64,000 nucleotides of DNA from Mesorhizobium_B sp963522145 (GCA_963522145.1 CAUQXI010000018.1:1-64000), one strand, 5' to 3'. Positions 7,913 through 16,721 are shown, numbered from the stretch's first letter. Notes: generated by a model not told the origin, from the sequence alone. Translations and numbers: made by a program.

Positions 7913-9229
7913 TCATTCCGCCGCAACGAGGGCGGGCATGTTCGCGAGCGCCGATGGCTTCAGGCCCCCATAGGCCCAGTCGAGAAGTTCCACCGTATGC
8001 ACGACCGGCAGGCTCGAGGCGGAGCCGATCTGCGTCATGCAGCCGATATTGCCTGTGGCGACAAGAGCTGCGCCCGTCGCTTCGACGTTGCGGACCTTGC
8101 GCTCCTTGAGCCGCGCCGAAATCTCGGGCTGGAGGATGTTGTAGGTTCCGGCCGAGCCGCAGCAGAGATGCCCTTCGCGCGGCTCCCGCACGACAAAGCC
8201 AGCGCGGGCGAGCAGCATCTTCGGCTCGCGCACCACTTTCTGGCCGTGCTGCATGGAGCAGGCCGAATGATAGGCGACGACCATGCCGGAAGGTTCAGGC
8301 GCCTCCGGCAGTTCGAGCGCCGCGAGGTATTCGGTAACGTCGCGCGCCAGCCGGGACACACGCGCGGCCTTTTCAGCGTAAGCAGGGTCGAGCCGCAGCA
8401 TGAAGCCGTAATCCTTGATCACCGTGCCGCAGCCGGATGTGGTGATCAGGATGGCGTCCAGGCCGCCATCGTCGATGAGCTTCGTCCAGGCGTCCACGTT
8501 GCGGCGCGCGAAGGTGAGCGCCTCGTCTTCACGCCCCAGATGATGGGTGAGCGCGCCGCAGCAGGTTTCGCCCGGCACCGGCACCACGCTGACGCCGAAG
8601 CGGGCGAGCAGCCGCCGGGCCGCCTCGTTGATGCCCGGATCGAGCACGCTCTGCGCGCAGCCGGCGAGGACGGCGACCCGCCTGCCGCTCGTGGCCAGAC
8701 GGGCTTGCTCTTCCCTCCGCCGAGCCGGAAGTCCGCGCGGCGCGAGATCGAGCATCGCGGCAAGCGGCTTCAGGCTTGTTGCGCGCCGAAGCAGCGGCAC
8801 AAGCGGCCGTCCCAGCCGCGCGAGGCTCAAGGCCGCGCGAAAACGCGACGGATAGGGCAGGATGTGAGCAAGGCTCGCGCGGATCAGGCGGTCGAGCAGC
8901 GGGCGGCGATAGGTCTTCTCGATATGCGCGCGGGCATGGTCCACGAGATGCATGTAATGGACGCCCGATGGACAGGTCGTCATGCAGGCGAGGCAGGACA
9001 GGCAGCGGTCGATATGGGTGACCGTTTCGCGATCCGCCGGCCTGCCTTCCTCCAGCATGTTCTTGATGAGGTAGATGCGCCCGCGCGGGGAATCCAGCTC
9101 ATTGCCGAGTGTCACATAGGTCGGGCAGGTCGCCGTGCAGAACCCGCAATGCACGCATTTGCGCAGGATCGACTCGGACTCGGCAACATGGGGATCGGCC
9201 AGCTGGGCGGGAGTGAAAGTGGTCTGCAT
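7913..9229 (-). CDS. glcF: Glycolate oxidase iron-sulfur subunit
   Basis: Electron-transfer subunit of the membrane-associated glycolate dehydrogenase that oxidises glycolate to glyoxylate. Two 4Fe-4S ferredoxin-type motifs lie near the N-terminus (CVHCGFCTATCP at about residue 25 and CLSCLACMTTCP at about 76), followed by two cysteine-rich CCG domains with CCGALTHH and CCGSAGTY, which bind further metal or haem-linked cofactors in the family. It has 438 residues, the usual size being slightly above 400. Its ATG shares one base with the TGA of glcE, so the pair is coupled. Last gene of glcD-glcE-glcF. Confidence 0.95.
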   Translation of the reverse strand: MQTTFTPAQLADPHVAESESILRKCVHCGFCTATCPTYVTLGNELDSPRGRIYLIKNMLEEGRPADRETVTHIDRCLSCLACMTTCPSGVHYMHLVDHARAHIEKTYRRPLLDRLIRASLAHILPYPSRFRAALSLARLGRPLVPLLRRATSLKPLAAMLDLAPRGLPARRREEQARLATSGRRVAVLAGCAQSVLDPGINEAARRLLARFGVSVVPVPGETCCGALTHHLGREDEALTFARRNVDAWTKLIDDGGLDAILITTSGCGTVIKDYGFMLRLDPAYAEKAARVSRLARDVTEYLAALELPEAPEPSGMVVAYHSACSMQHGQKVVREPKMLLARAGFVVREPREGHLCCGSAGTYNILQPEISARLKERKVRNVEATGAALVATGNIGCMTQIGSASSLPVVHTVELLDWAYGGLKPSALANMPALVAAE

Positions 9230-10428
9230 CAGTTCATCCGCCCCGGATTGAGGATGCCGTTCGGATCGAACTGATCCTTCAGCCGCTGTGACAGCGCAGC
9301 GAGCGGCCCGGGTTGCGAGTGGAAGGCGGGCACGGCGGCTCGCACGGCTGGGCTGGCGCGTTCGAGCCGGGCGTGGCCGCCGACGCGGGCAACGAGGGCA
9401 CGCAGGGCATCAGCTTCCGGCTCGGCCTCCATGCGGAGCCAGACGAGGCCGCCGCCCCAATCGTAAAAGACGTCCGCGCCGGCCAATCGGCGGAACGCGT
9501 CCACCACGCGCCAGCCTTCGGACGGCGCGACGGATACCCGCCAGACCGGGCGCTCCGTGCCATCCGCGAGAGGCAGACAATCGCGCACGCCGCGCCAGAG
9601 CCGCCGTGAAGCGTCCGCCTCGATCAGTTCGATCTCGCCCGCGCCGCGCAGAAGATCACGCAGCCGCGCGGCACGATCCGCAACGGAGGCCGCAAAGCCC
9701 TCAAGACGCAGGAGGGTGGCTGGATCGCTCGACAAAGCAGCATCACCCAGGCGCGGCGCGACGCCGTAGGGCAGGTGCGCGGCGCCCGATACATCGGCGG
9801 AGGAGCCGAGCGCGAGGCTCATGGCGGCGGCTGCATTCTCGTCGGACAGATCGCGGATCGCAAGCGTCACCTCCGTTTCGGCTGCAGGCAGCACCTTGAA
9901 GGTGAGGTCGGTGACCACAGCAAGGGTTCCCCAGGAACCCGCCATGGCCTTCGACAGGTCATAGCCGGTGACGTTCTTCACCACGCGTCCGCCCGCCTTG
10001 AAGATTTCACCGCGCCCGGACACCGCGCTGACGCCCAGAATGTGATCGCGCGCCGCGCCCGATCGAATGCGCCGCGGGCCAGACACGTTGCCGCCCAGCA
10101 CGCCGCCGATCGTGCCCTCGCCGGCCGGATGCCCGAACAGCGGACCATGGTCCATCGGCTCGAAGGCGAGTTCCTGGCCGTTCTCCGCAAGCAGCGCCTC
10201 GATCTCGGGGAGCGGTGTTCCCGCGCGGGCAGACAGCACCAGTTCGGCCGGCTCATACAGGGTGACGCCGGAAAGCTCGGAAAGGTCGAGCGTATGGGCG
10301 ACCTGAATCGGGCGGCCGACGCCCCGGCGCGTTCCGCCGCCGACGATTTCCAGAGGCTGCTCCTCGGTTGCGGCCCAAGCCACAAGATCGAGCACATCTT
10401 GCGGCGAAGTCGGCGTGAAACTGGTCAT
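9229..10428 (-). CDS. glcE: Glycolate oxidase FAD-binding subunit
   Basis: FAD-binding subunit of glycolate dehydrogenase, a relative of GlcD of the FAD-linked oxidase (PCMH/vanillyl alcohol oxidase) superfamily. The 399-residue protein has the FAD-binding region with VGGGTRRGVGRP near residue 30 and GEGTIGGVLGGNVSGPRR near 105, plus GRVVKNVTGYDL. It ends with the FAD-oxidase C-terminal pattern DQFDPNGILNPGRM. The ATG at 10428 matches the family N-terminus; the longer frame upstream overlaps glcD and has no homology. It lies 8 bp after glcD and overlaps glcF. Confidence 0.94.
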   Translation of the reverse strand: MTSFTPTSPQDVLDLVAWAATEEQPLEIVGGGTRRGVGRPIQVAHTLDLSELSGVTLYEPAELVLSARAGTPLPEIEALLAENGQELAFEPMDHGPLFGHPAGEGTIGGVLGGNVSGPRRIRSGAARDHILGVSAVSGRGEIFKAGGRVVKNVTGYDLSKAMAGSWGTLAVVTDLTFKVLPAAETEVTLAIRDLSDENAAAAMSLALGSSADVSGAAHLPYGVAPRLGDAALSSDPATLLRLEGFAASVADRAARLRDLLRGAGEIELIEADASRRLWRGVRDCLPLADGTERPVWRVSVAPSEGWRVVDAFRRLAGADVFYDWGGGLVWLRMEAEPEADALRALVARVGGHARLERASPAVRAAVPAFHSQPGPLAALSQRLKDQFDPNGILNPGRMN

Positions 10429-10436
10429 GCCGTGCG

Positions 10437-11933
10437 TCAGAACCTTGGAAGGTCGGGAAAGGTCATCTGCCCGCGATGCACATGCATGCGGCCAAGCTCG
10501 GCACAGCGCCGAAGCTGAGGGAAGACCTTGCCGGGATTGAGCAGATGCTGCGGATCGAAGGCGCATTTGACCCGCATCTGCTGGTCGAGGTCGCCTTGGG
10601 AGAACATCTCGCCCATCAGGTCGCGCTTTTCCACGCCGACGCCGTGCTCTCCGGTCAGAACCCCGCCCACGGCCACGCAAAGGCGCAGGATGTCATTGCC
10701 GAAACTTTCCGCGCGCTCCAGTTCGCCCTCCTGGTTCGCATCGTAAAGGATGAGGGGGTGGAGATTGCCGTCGCCGGCATGGAAGACGTTGGCGACGCGC
10801 AGCCCGTATTTCTCGGACATTTCGCGCATGCCATGCAGGACTCGCGGAAGCTCTTTGCGCGGGATGGTGCCGTCCATGCAGTAATAGTCGGGCGAGATGC
10901 GGCCCACTGCCGGAAACGCCGCTTTTCGTCCCGCCCAGAAGGCGAGCCGCTCTTCTTCCGAGGTAGAGATGCGGCATGTGGTGGAGCCGTTTTCGAGCGC
11001 GACGGCTTCGACGCGGGTGATAAGGAAATCCACCTCCACGGCGGGGCCGTCGAGTTCCACGATCAGCAGCGCTTCGACGTCGAGCGGGTAACCGGCATGG
11101 ACGAAGTCCTCGGCCGCGTGGATCGCCGGGCGGTCCATCATCTCCATGCCGCCGGGGATAATGCCCGCGCCGATGATGTCGGCCACGGCCTGCCCAGCCT
11201 GCTCACTGCTCGGAAAACCGATCAGCAGCGCGCGCGCCGTGTCCGGCTTCTTGAGAATGCGGACGGTGACCTCCGTCACGACACCCAGAAGGCCTTCCGA
11301 GCCCGTCATCAGGCCGAGCAGATCGTAGCCCTCGGCGTCGAGATGCCTGCCACCGAGGCGGACCACTTCGCCGTCCATCAGCACCATCTCGATGCCGAGC
11401 AGGTTGTTGGCGGTGAGGCCATATTTCAGGCAGTGAACGCCGCCGGAATTTTCCGCCACATTGCCGCCGATCGAGCAGGCGATCTGCGATGACGGATCGG
11501 GCGCGTAGTAGAAGCCTTCCTCCTCCACCGCGCGCGTGATGCCGAGATTGGTGACGCCCGGCTGGGCCACGACGCAGCGGTCGGGGTAATCGACCGCAAG
11601 AATGCGATTGAAGCGGCTCATCACGAGCAGCACGGCGTCGCCCAGGGGAAGCGCGCCGCCGGAAAGCGACGTACCCGAGCCACGCGGCACGACCTTGATG
11701 CCCTGAGCGTTGCAATAGCGCAGAACGGCCGAAACCTGCGCCGTGGTTTCGGGCAGGACGACGACCAGAGGGAGCTGGCGATGCGCGGTGAGCCCGTCGC
11801 TTTCAAAGGCGCGCATCTCACGTTCGGCTTCCACCACGCCCTCACCCGGCACGATGGCGCGCAGCGCCGCGACGATGGCCGAACGGCGATCGAGCGTTCC
11901 ACGATCAAGCGGGGGCATCAACGGCCCGTGCAT
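10437..11933 (-). CDS. glcD: Glycolate oxidase subunit GlcD
   Basis: Catalytic FAD subunit that oxidises glycolate (and often D-lactate) and passes electrons to GlcE/GlcF and the quinone pool. The 498-residue protein matches the Escherichia coli protein almost end to end: SGTSLSGGALPLGDAVLL, YYAPDPSSQIACSIGGN, MTGSEGLLGVVTEVTV, FHAGDGNLHPLILYDAN, GEHGVGVEKRD and a closing RCAELGRMHVH. The ATG at 11933 is preceded by GAGG at a 5-base spacing and gives the usual length; a TTG at 11975 is an alternative. First gene of glcDEF, divergent from the GntR-type regulator. Confidence 0.97.
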   Translation of the reverse strand: MHGPLMPPLDRGTLDRRSAIVAALRAIVPGEGVVEAEREMRAFESDGLTAHRQLPLVVVLPETTAQVSAVLRYCNAQGIKVVPRGSGTSLSGGALPLGDAVLLVMSRFNRILAVDYPDRCVVAQPGVTNLGITRAVEEEGFYYAPDPSSQIACSIGGNVAENSGGVHCLKYGLTANNLLGIEMVLMDGEVVRLGGRHLDAEGYDLLGLMTGSEGLLGVVTEVTVRILKKPDTARALLIGFPSSEQAGQAVADIIGAGIIPGGMEMMDRPAIHAAEDFVHAGYPLDVEALLIVELDGPAVEVDFLITRVEAVALENGSTTCRISTSEEERLAFWAGRKAAFPAVGRISPDYYCMDGTIPRKELPRVLHGMREMSEKYGLRVANVFHAGDGNLHPLILYDANQEGELERAESFGNDILRLCVAVGGVLTGEHGVGVEKRDLMGEMFSQGDLDQQMRVKCAFDPQHLLNPGKVFPQLRRCAELGRMHVHRGQMTFPDLPRF

Positions 11934-11953
11934 GCGCGCCTCGTTTGCGAGCG

Positions 11954-12051
11954 ACTGGTCAAAGCGACTTACCAATTGAAGCGAGCAACGGCAAGGACAT
12001 ACCGGAACGCTCGGCTGGCCGGCCCGCCTTCGGACATTTTGTTTGACCAGT
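11954..12051. promoter_or_regulatory. Divergent glcD/GntR control region with a perfect 10-bp inverted repeat
   Basis: ACTGGTCAAA at 11954-11963 and its exact reverse complement TTTGACCAGT at 12042-12051 flank the divergent promoters. The core ACTGGTC resembles the half-site bound by FadR-subfamily GntR regulators, and the adjacent gene encodes one. The distal site lies 50 bp before the regulator start, the proximal site 20 bp before the glcD ATG. The sites are seen directly; that the regulator binds them is inference. Confidence 0.5.
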
Positions 12052-12102
12052 TCACGTTCGATCCGCTAACTGCCTCGCGAAGCATCATGGCAGCGTAGCA
12101 TC

Positions 12103-12924
12103 TTGGGCGCAGTCTTTTCTCATGTCGTGCCAGGGCGCACGGCCGATGACGTGGTGGAGCAGATCGAGGCGCTGATCCTTGAAGGCGTGCTCGGCGCTGG
12201 CGATCGGCTGCCTGGCGAGCGTGAGCTTGCGCGCCAGCTTGACGTGTCCCGCCCATCCCTGCGCGAGGCGCTAAAAAGCCTGGAGGCGCGCGGGCTTCTC
12301 GTCTCGCGGCAAGGGGGCGGCACCTTTGTTGCCGACCTCACCGGAGAAGTGTTCTCGGCACCGCTTTCCGCGCTGATCACCGCCTCGCCGCGCGCCGCGG
12401 CCGATTATCTCGAATATCGCCGCGAGATCGAGGGCTGGGCGGCGGAATATGCGGCGCAGCGCGCCACGCCCGATGACCTGGCGCTTCTCGGCCAGATCGT
12501 GGAGCGGATGCGCGCAGCCCATGCGGCGAACGACTTCGAGGCGGAAGCGCGGATCGACGTCGAGTTCCACCAGGCCGTGGGTGAATGCGCGCACAACATC
12601 ATCCTGCTGCACACGCTCCGTTCGTGCTACCGGCTCCTGTCGAACGGCGTGTTCCAGAACCGCAGAGGCGTGTTCGCCCTCCCCGGGGCGCGCGGGTCTC
12701 TGCTTGCCCAACATGAGGCCATCTTCGATGCGATCCGACGCGGCGATGCGCAAGCGGCTCGGGTCACTGCCATGGAGCACATCGCCTTTGTGTCCCGTGC
12801 CATGAACGAGGCGGCACGCGGAAGCGAGCGGGAGCGCAACGCGCGACTACGCCTTCACCAGCGCCTGGGCTCGTCGGCCGCTTCGCAGACACTGCAGCTT
12901 CGGCAGGAGGAAAACGAACGATGA
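12103..12924 (+). CDS. FadR-subfamily GntR transcriptional regulator of glycolate/lactate genes
   Basis: A 273-residue regulator: a winged helix-turn-helix at residues 14-80 (ILEGVLGAGDRLPGERELAR, VSRPSLREALKSLEARGL) and an all-helical FCD ligand-binding domain from about residue 95 to 235, where D/H/H residues normally bind a metal and a carboxylate effector. It resembles GlcC, LldR and PdhR. Its place between glcDEF and lutABC suggests it senses glycolate, lactate or a related acid. The start is uncertain: TTG at 12103 keeps the whole family N-terminus, while GTG at 12127 is also possible. TGA overlaps the ATG of lutA, so regulator and lut genes share one transcript. Confidence 0.9.
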   Translation: MGAVFSHVVPGRTADDVVEQIEALILEGVLGAGDRLPGERELARQLDVSRPSLREALKSLEARGLLVSRQGGGTFVADLTGEVFSAPLSALITASPRAAADYLEYRREIEGWAAEYAAQRATPDDLALLGQIVERMRAAHAANDFEAEARIDVEFHQAVGECAHNIILLHTLRSCYRLLSNGVFQNRRGVFALPGARGSLLAQHEAIFDAIRRGDAQAARVTAMEHIAFVSRAMNEAARGSERERNARLRLHQRLGSSAASQTLQLRQEENER

Positions 12925-13694
12925 ACCCGTCAGAGCGCCGCCCGCGCGTCGGACTGTTCGTGACCTGCCTGGTTGATCTGTTCCGGCCGAGCGTCGGCTT
13001 CGCCGCCGTGAAGCTTCTGGAGGACGCCGGCTGTGTCGTGGACGCGCCGCTCGCCCAGACCTGCTGCGGCCAACCGGCCTACAACTCTGGCGACCGTGTG
13101 GATGCACGCGCGCTCGCCGAGAACACGATCAAGGCGTTTCAGGGCTTCGACTACGTGGTGGCCCCGTCCGGCTCCTGTGCCGGCATGTTGCGCAAGCATT
13201 ACGTCGATTTATTTCATGGTGACGCGGCGTGGGAAGAGCAGGCATCTGCCTTTTCCGCCAAGGTGCATGAATTGGTGAGCTTCCTTGTCGACGTGATGGG
13301 CGTGCGGCACGTGGAAGCGCGTGGCAGCGGAGGCTCCGTGACCTATCACGATTCCTGCTCAGGCCTGCGCGAGCTCGGCGTGCGGGAGCAGCCGCGCGCG
13401 CTCCTCGCCAGTGTGCCGGGCGTGGAGTTGCGCGAGATGCCGGAAGCGGATGTCTGCTGCGGCTTCGGCGGCACTTTCTGCGTGAAATATCCCGACATTT
13501 CCAATGCCATCCTCGAGCGTAAGCTGCAGGGCATCGAGGCGAGCGGCGCAGACACGCTTCTTGCCGGCGATCTCGGCTGCCTGATGAACATGGCCGGCAA
13601 GCTCAAGCGCAAGAATTCGGCCGTCCAAGTGCGGCATGTGGCGGAGGTGCTGGCCGGCATGACGGACGCAGCGCCGATCGGGGGAAGCAACTGA
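12921..13694 (+). CDS. lutA: L-lactate utilisation protein LutA/LldE
   Basis: One of three subunits of the LutABC complex that oxidises L-lactate to pyruvate. The 257-residue protein is made of two CCG (cysteine-rich) domains: residues about 10-95 with FVTCLVDLFRP and QTCCGQPAYNSGD, and residues about 140-225 with YHDSCSGLRELG and CCGFGGTFCVKYPDIS. These cysteine clusters coordinate metal or iron-sulfur cofactors in the family. The start overlaps the upstream regulator stop (ATGA), and the stop overlaps the start of lutB, typical of a co-translated complex. Confidence 0.95.
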   Translation: MNPSERRPRVGLFVTCLVDLFRPSVGFAAVKLLEDAGCVVDAPLAQTCCGQPAYNSGDRVDARALAENTIKAFQGFDYVVAPSGSCAGMLRKHYVDLFHGDAAWEEQASAFSAKVHELVSFLVDVMGVRHVEARGSGGSVTYHDSCSGLRELGVREQPRALLASVPGVELREMPEADVCCGFGGTFCVKYPDISNAILERKLQGIEASGADTLLAGDLGCLMNMAGKLKRKNSAVQVRHVAEVLAGMTDAAPIGGSN

Positions 13695-15121
13695 TGCTCA
13701 TCACCTCTCCCGGCTTCAAGCAGAATGTGGCGGCAGCGCTTGCCGACCGGCAGCTTCAGAAAGCGCTCGGCAATGTGCGCTCCGGCTTCATCGAGAAGCG
13801 CCAGAAGGTGGTGGATGCGCTTCCCGAATTCGACGCGCTGCGCGATTCTGCGCGCGCCATCAAGGATCACGCGCTGGCCCATCTCGATCTTTATCTCGAG
13901 GCCTATGAGAAACGCGTCATCGAGGCCGGCGGCCACGTGCACTGGGCGGAAACGGCGGAGGACGCGCGCAACATCATCCTGCAAATCTGCCGCGATGCGA
14001 ATGCGCGCACCGTGACCAAGGGCAAGTCCATGGTGACGGAGGAGATCGCGCTAAACGATTTCCTCGAGAAGAACGGCATCCAGCCCGTCGAGACCGATCT
14101 CGGCGAATACATCATCCAGCTGCGCGGCGAGCATCCGAGCCACATTATCGCACCAGCCGTCCACCTCAACGCCGATCAGGTGGAGGCGGATTTCAGGCGC
14201 ATCCACCACCATCTTCCCCATGACCGCGACCTGAGCGAGGCGGAGCTGCTGCTGCGCGAGGCGAGGCAGGTGCTGCGCGCCAAATATTTCGAGGCCGATG
14301 TCGGCATCACGGGAGCCAACTTCCTGATCGCCGAGACGGGCACCTCGACGATCGTCACCAACGAGGGTAATGGCGATCTGACCCAGATCCTGCCGCGCGT
14401 TCATGTGGTGCTGGCCTCGATCGAGAAGATCGTGCCGACGCTCGAAGACACGGCACAGATCCTGCGCGTGCTCGCGCGCTCGGCCACCGGGCAAGAGATG
14501 AGCGTTTACACCACCATGTCCACCGGGCCGCGTCGCGCGGACGATCCCGACGGACCGGAGGAGTATCACGTCGTGCTGCTGGACAATGGCCGTTCCGCAA
14601 TGCTCGGAACGGAATTCCAGGACATGCTGCGCTGCATCCGCTGCGGCGCCTGCATGAACCACTGTCCCGTTTATCACGCGGTGGGTGGGCATGCTTATGG
14701 ATGGGTCTACCCCGGCCCGATGGGCGCAGTGCTGACGCCGGCGCTAATCGGCGTGGAAAAGGGTGGCAACCTTCCGAATGCCTCGACCTTCTGCGGCAAA
14801 TGCGAGAGCGTTTGTCCAATGCGGATACCGCTGCCCAAGATGATGCGGCATTGGCGTGAGCGCGAATGGGAGCGAGGTCTCAACCCCGCGACACAGCGAT
14901 CGGGCCTCCGCTTCTGGGCGTTCTTCGCCAGGCGTCCAGCGCTTTATCGTGCTGGCGTTTCGTTTCTGATGCCGATCCTGTCCAAGCTCGGTGGGCGCCG
15001 TCGGCGGTTTTCGTCGCTGCCGCTTGCCGGAGGGTGGACGAAATATCGTGACCTGCCTGCGCCGCAGGGCCGCACCTTCATGCAGCAGTGGAAAGATCGC
15101 GAAGGAAAAAGGGCGGCATGA
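13694..15121 (+). CDS. lutB: L-lactate utilisation iron-sulfur protein LutB/LldF
   Basis: Iron-sulfur subunit of LutABC. The 475-residue protein has an N-terminal LUD domain (residues about 70-300, with VTKGKSMVTEEIALN and AETGTSTIVTNEGNGDL) and two 4Fe-4S motifs, CIRCGACMNHCPVYH near residue 316 and CGKCESVCPMRIPLP near 366. It most likely passes electrons from lactate oxidation to the respiratory chain. Basic residues near the end (GGRRRRF) may contact the membrane, which is inference. It overlaps lutA and lutC by one and four bases. Confidence 0.95.
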   Translation: MLITSPGFKQNVAAALADRQLQKALGNVRSGFIEKRQKVVDALPEFDALRDSARAIKDHALAHLDLYLEAYEKRVIEAGGHVHWAETAEDARNIILQICRDANARTVTKGKSMVTEEIALNDFLEKNGIQPVETDLGEYIIQLRGEHPSHIIAPAVHLNADQVEADFRRIHHHLPHDRDLSEAELLLREARQVLRAKYFEADVGITGANFLIAETGTSTIVTNEGNGDLTQILPRVHVVLASIEKIVPTLEDTAQILRVLARSATGQEMSVYTTMSTGPRRADDPDGPEEYHVVLLDNGRSAMLGTEFQDMLRCIRCGACMNHCPVYHAVGGHAYGWVYPGPMGAVLTPALIGVEKGGNLPNASTFCGKCESVCPMRIPLPKMMRHWREREWERGLNPATQRSGLRFWAFFARRPALYRAGVSFLMPILSKLGGRRRRFSSLPLAGGWTKYRDLPAPQGRTFMQQWKDREGKRAA

Positions 15122-15804
15122 GCGGGCGCGAGGCGATCCTCAACAAGGTGCGTGGCGCGATCGGCTCGACCCCGGCGCTCGCGGACAACCGGGCGGCTGT
15201 TGTGGCTCAGCGGCTCGATCGCGCCCCGAGCGGCGTTCTGCCCGGTCGCGCCGTGCATCTGCCGCCTTCCGAGAGGATCGCGCTGTTCTGCGAGCGGGCG
15301 CTTTCGCTTGCGGCCACGGTGGAACGCGTTCCTGCCCCGGAGGACGTGCCGACCGCGATCGCAGGCTATCTTCGCGAGCGCAACCTGCCGGCTTCCTTCC
15401 GCATGGGCGCGGATCCGCGTTTGGTTGAACTCCCTTGGGACGGACAGCCGACACTCGACATCCGGTATGGACCTTCCGATGGAAATGACGAAGTCGGCGT
15501 GAGCCAGGCCACCGCGGGCATCGCCGAAACCGGCACGATCGCGTTGGTGTCGGGAAAGGACAACCCGACCACGATCAACTTCCTTCCCGACCATCACATC
15601 GTCGTGGTGGAGGCCGGAGATGTCGAACCTACCCTCGAAGGTGTTTTGGCGCGCGTGCGCGAGCGCTACGGCAAGGGCCTGATGCCGCGCACCTTGAACT
15701 TCGTTTCCGGTCCGTCCCGCTCGGGCGACGTGGAACAGAAGCTGGTTCTGGGTGCCCATGGCCCTCGCGCGCTGCACCTGATCGTGGTGGGCGAGGTTCG
15801 GTGA
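15118..15804 (+). CDS. lutC: L-lactate utilisation protein LutC/LldG
   Basis: Third LutABC subunit, a single LUD domain of 228 residues. Characteristic blocks are REAILNKVRGAIG at the N-terminus, VSQATAGIAETGTIALVSG and NPTTINFLPDHHIVVVE, and the closing VEQKLVLGAHGPRALHLI pattern. The ATG at 15118 overlaps the lutB stop (ATGA), which decides the start over a longer open frame from 15088. Its stop overlaps the GTG of the next gene, so the phosphatase behind it is probably part of the same transcript. Confidence 0.94.
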   Translation: MSGREAILNKVRGAIGSTPALADNRAAVVAQRLDRAPSGVLPGRAVHLPPSERIALFCERALSLAATVERVPAPEDVPTAIAGYLRERNLPASFRMGADPRLVELPWDGQPTLDIRYGPSDGNDEVGVSQATAGIAETGTIALVSGKDNPTTINFLPDHHIVVVEAGDVEPTLEGVLARVRERYGKGLMPRTLNFVSGPSRSGDVEQKLVLGAHGPRALHLIVVGEVR

Positions 15805-16547
15805 GCGGAGAAGTTTCCTTCACCGAGGCGCGTGGTCCGCAAGATATGCTGATCTTCGCGATCGGCGACATCCACGGCCGGCTCGACCTGCTTCAGGCCA
15901 TGCATCAGCGCATCTTCGCGGAGATCGCGGAGCGGAAACCGAGCGACTGGCGCGTGATCCATCTGGGCGATTATATGGATCGCGGCCCCGATTCCAGCGG
16001 TGTGCTGCAATGGCTGGTGGATGCGCAGGCGCGAGACCCGCGCATGCTTGCCATCGCGGGCAACCACGATGTCGGCATGCTCGATTTCCTGCGAGATCCG
16101 CAGCGTGCGGGCCTGTTCGCGCGCTATGGCGGGGTGGACACCGCCCGCTCCTACGGGATCGATCTCGACACGAAGAGCCTGGCGAAGTTTGGCGCCGGGC
16201 ATGAGGCGCTGGTTCGCGCCATTCCGCCATCACATGTGTCGTTTCTGCGCGACCTCAGCTTCCGGCTCGAATTTGGCGACTTCTTCTTCTGCCATGCGGG
16301 CATCCGCCCGACTTTGCCGCTCGAAGACCAGAGCAATGACGACCTGGTCTGGATCCGCGAGGACTTCCTCGACTGGACAAAACTCCACCCGAAGGTAGTC
16401 GTGCACGGTCACACACCGGTGGCGTCCGGCGAAATCCACATGAACCGGGTGAATGTGGACACCGGCGCTTTCAAGACGAACCGGCTGACCGCCTTGATGA
16501 TCGATGGAGCGCAAAAGCGCCTTATCGAGGTTTCCCCCGAGAAGTAA
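15801..16547 (+). CDS. PPP-type metallophosphoesterase (serine/threonine phosphatase-like)
   Basis: A 248-residue calcineurin-like enzyme using two metal ions. All metal-ligand blocks are present: GDIHG (22-26), GDYMDRG (56-62), GNHD (87-90), a CHAG block near 165 and HGHTP near 200. The pattern is closest to bacterial PPP-family protein phosphatases such as PrpA/Stp-like enzymes, though small-molecule substrates such as diadenosine tetraphosphate cannot be excluded. The GTG at 15801 overlaps the lutC stop (GTGA); an ATG at 15846 directly before IFAIGDIHG is an alternative start. A functional link with lactate oxidation is not known. Confidence 0.88.
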   Translation: MSGEVSFTEARGPQDMLIFAIGDIHGRLDLLQAMHQRIFAEIAERKPSDWRVIHLGDYMDRGPDSSGVLQWLVDAQARDPRMLAIAGNHDVGMLDFLRDPQRAGLFARYGGVDTARSYGIDLDTKSLAKFGAGHEALVRAIPPSHVSFLRDLSFRLEFGDFFFCHAGIRPTLPLEDQSNDDLVWIREDFLDWTKLHPKVVVHGHTPVASGEIHMNRVNVDTGAFKTNRLTALMIDGAQKRLIEVSPEK

Positions 16548-16559
16548 TGGAAAGCCGGC

Positions 16560-16721
16560 TCAGCGGGCGCTGGTGACCCCATAGCCATCGACGACTGCAT
16601 GGCCGGCGGCCGCATCGGCGGAATAGATGCCCGCGCCCCAGACGGCGATCGCGGCAAGCATGGCGAAGGAAAGGAGAGCGGCTTTCACGGGTGGTTTTCC
16701 AGACTGGACCTGATGCGCCAT
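16560..16721 (-). CDS. Possible small single-span membrane or exported protein (53 residues)
   Basis: A 54-codon frame with high GC at third positions like neighbouring genes. It reads a polar N-terminus MAHQVQSGKPPVK, a hydrophobic stretch of about 20 residues (ALLSFAMLAAIAVWGAG), then a short tail with the possible signal-cleavage site ADAAAG. The ATG at 16721 or GTG at 16688 could start it; neither has a clear ribosome binding site. It is convergent with the phosphatase gene, 12 bp from its stop. No family recognised. The remaining bases 16722-16920 show nothing I can name. Confidence 0.4.
   Translation of the reverse strand: MAHQVQSGKPPVKAALLSFAMLAAIAVWGAGIYSADAAAGHAVVDGYGVTSAR

Noticed and set aside
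10476..11492. A 338-codon plus-strand frame opposite glcD
   Set aside because: Antisense to an unmistakable GlcD; composition typical of a shadow.
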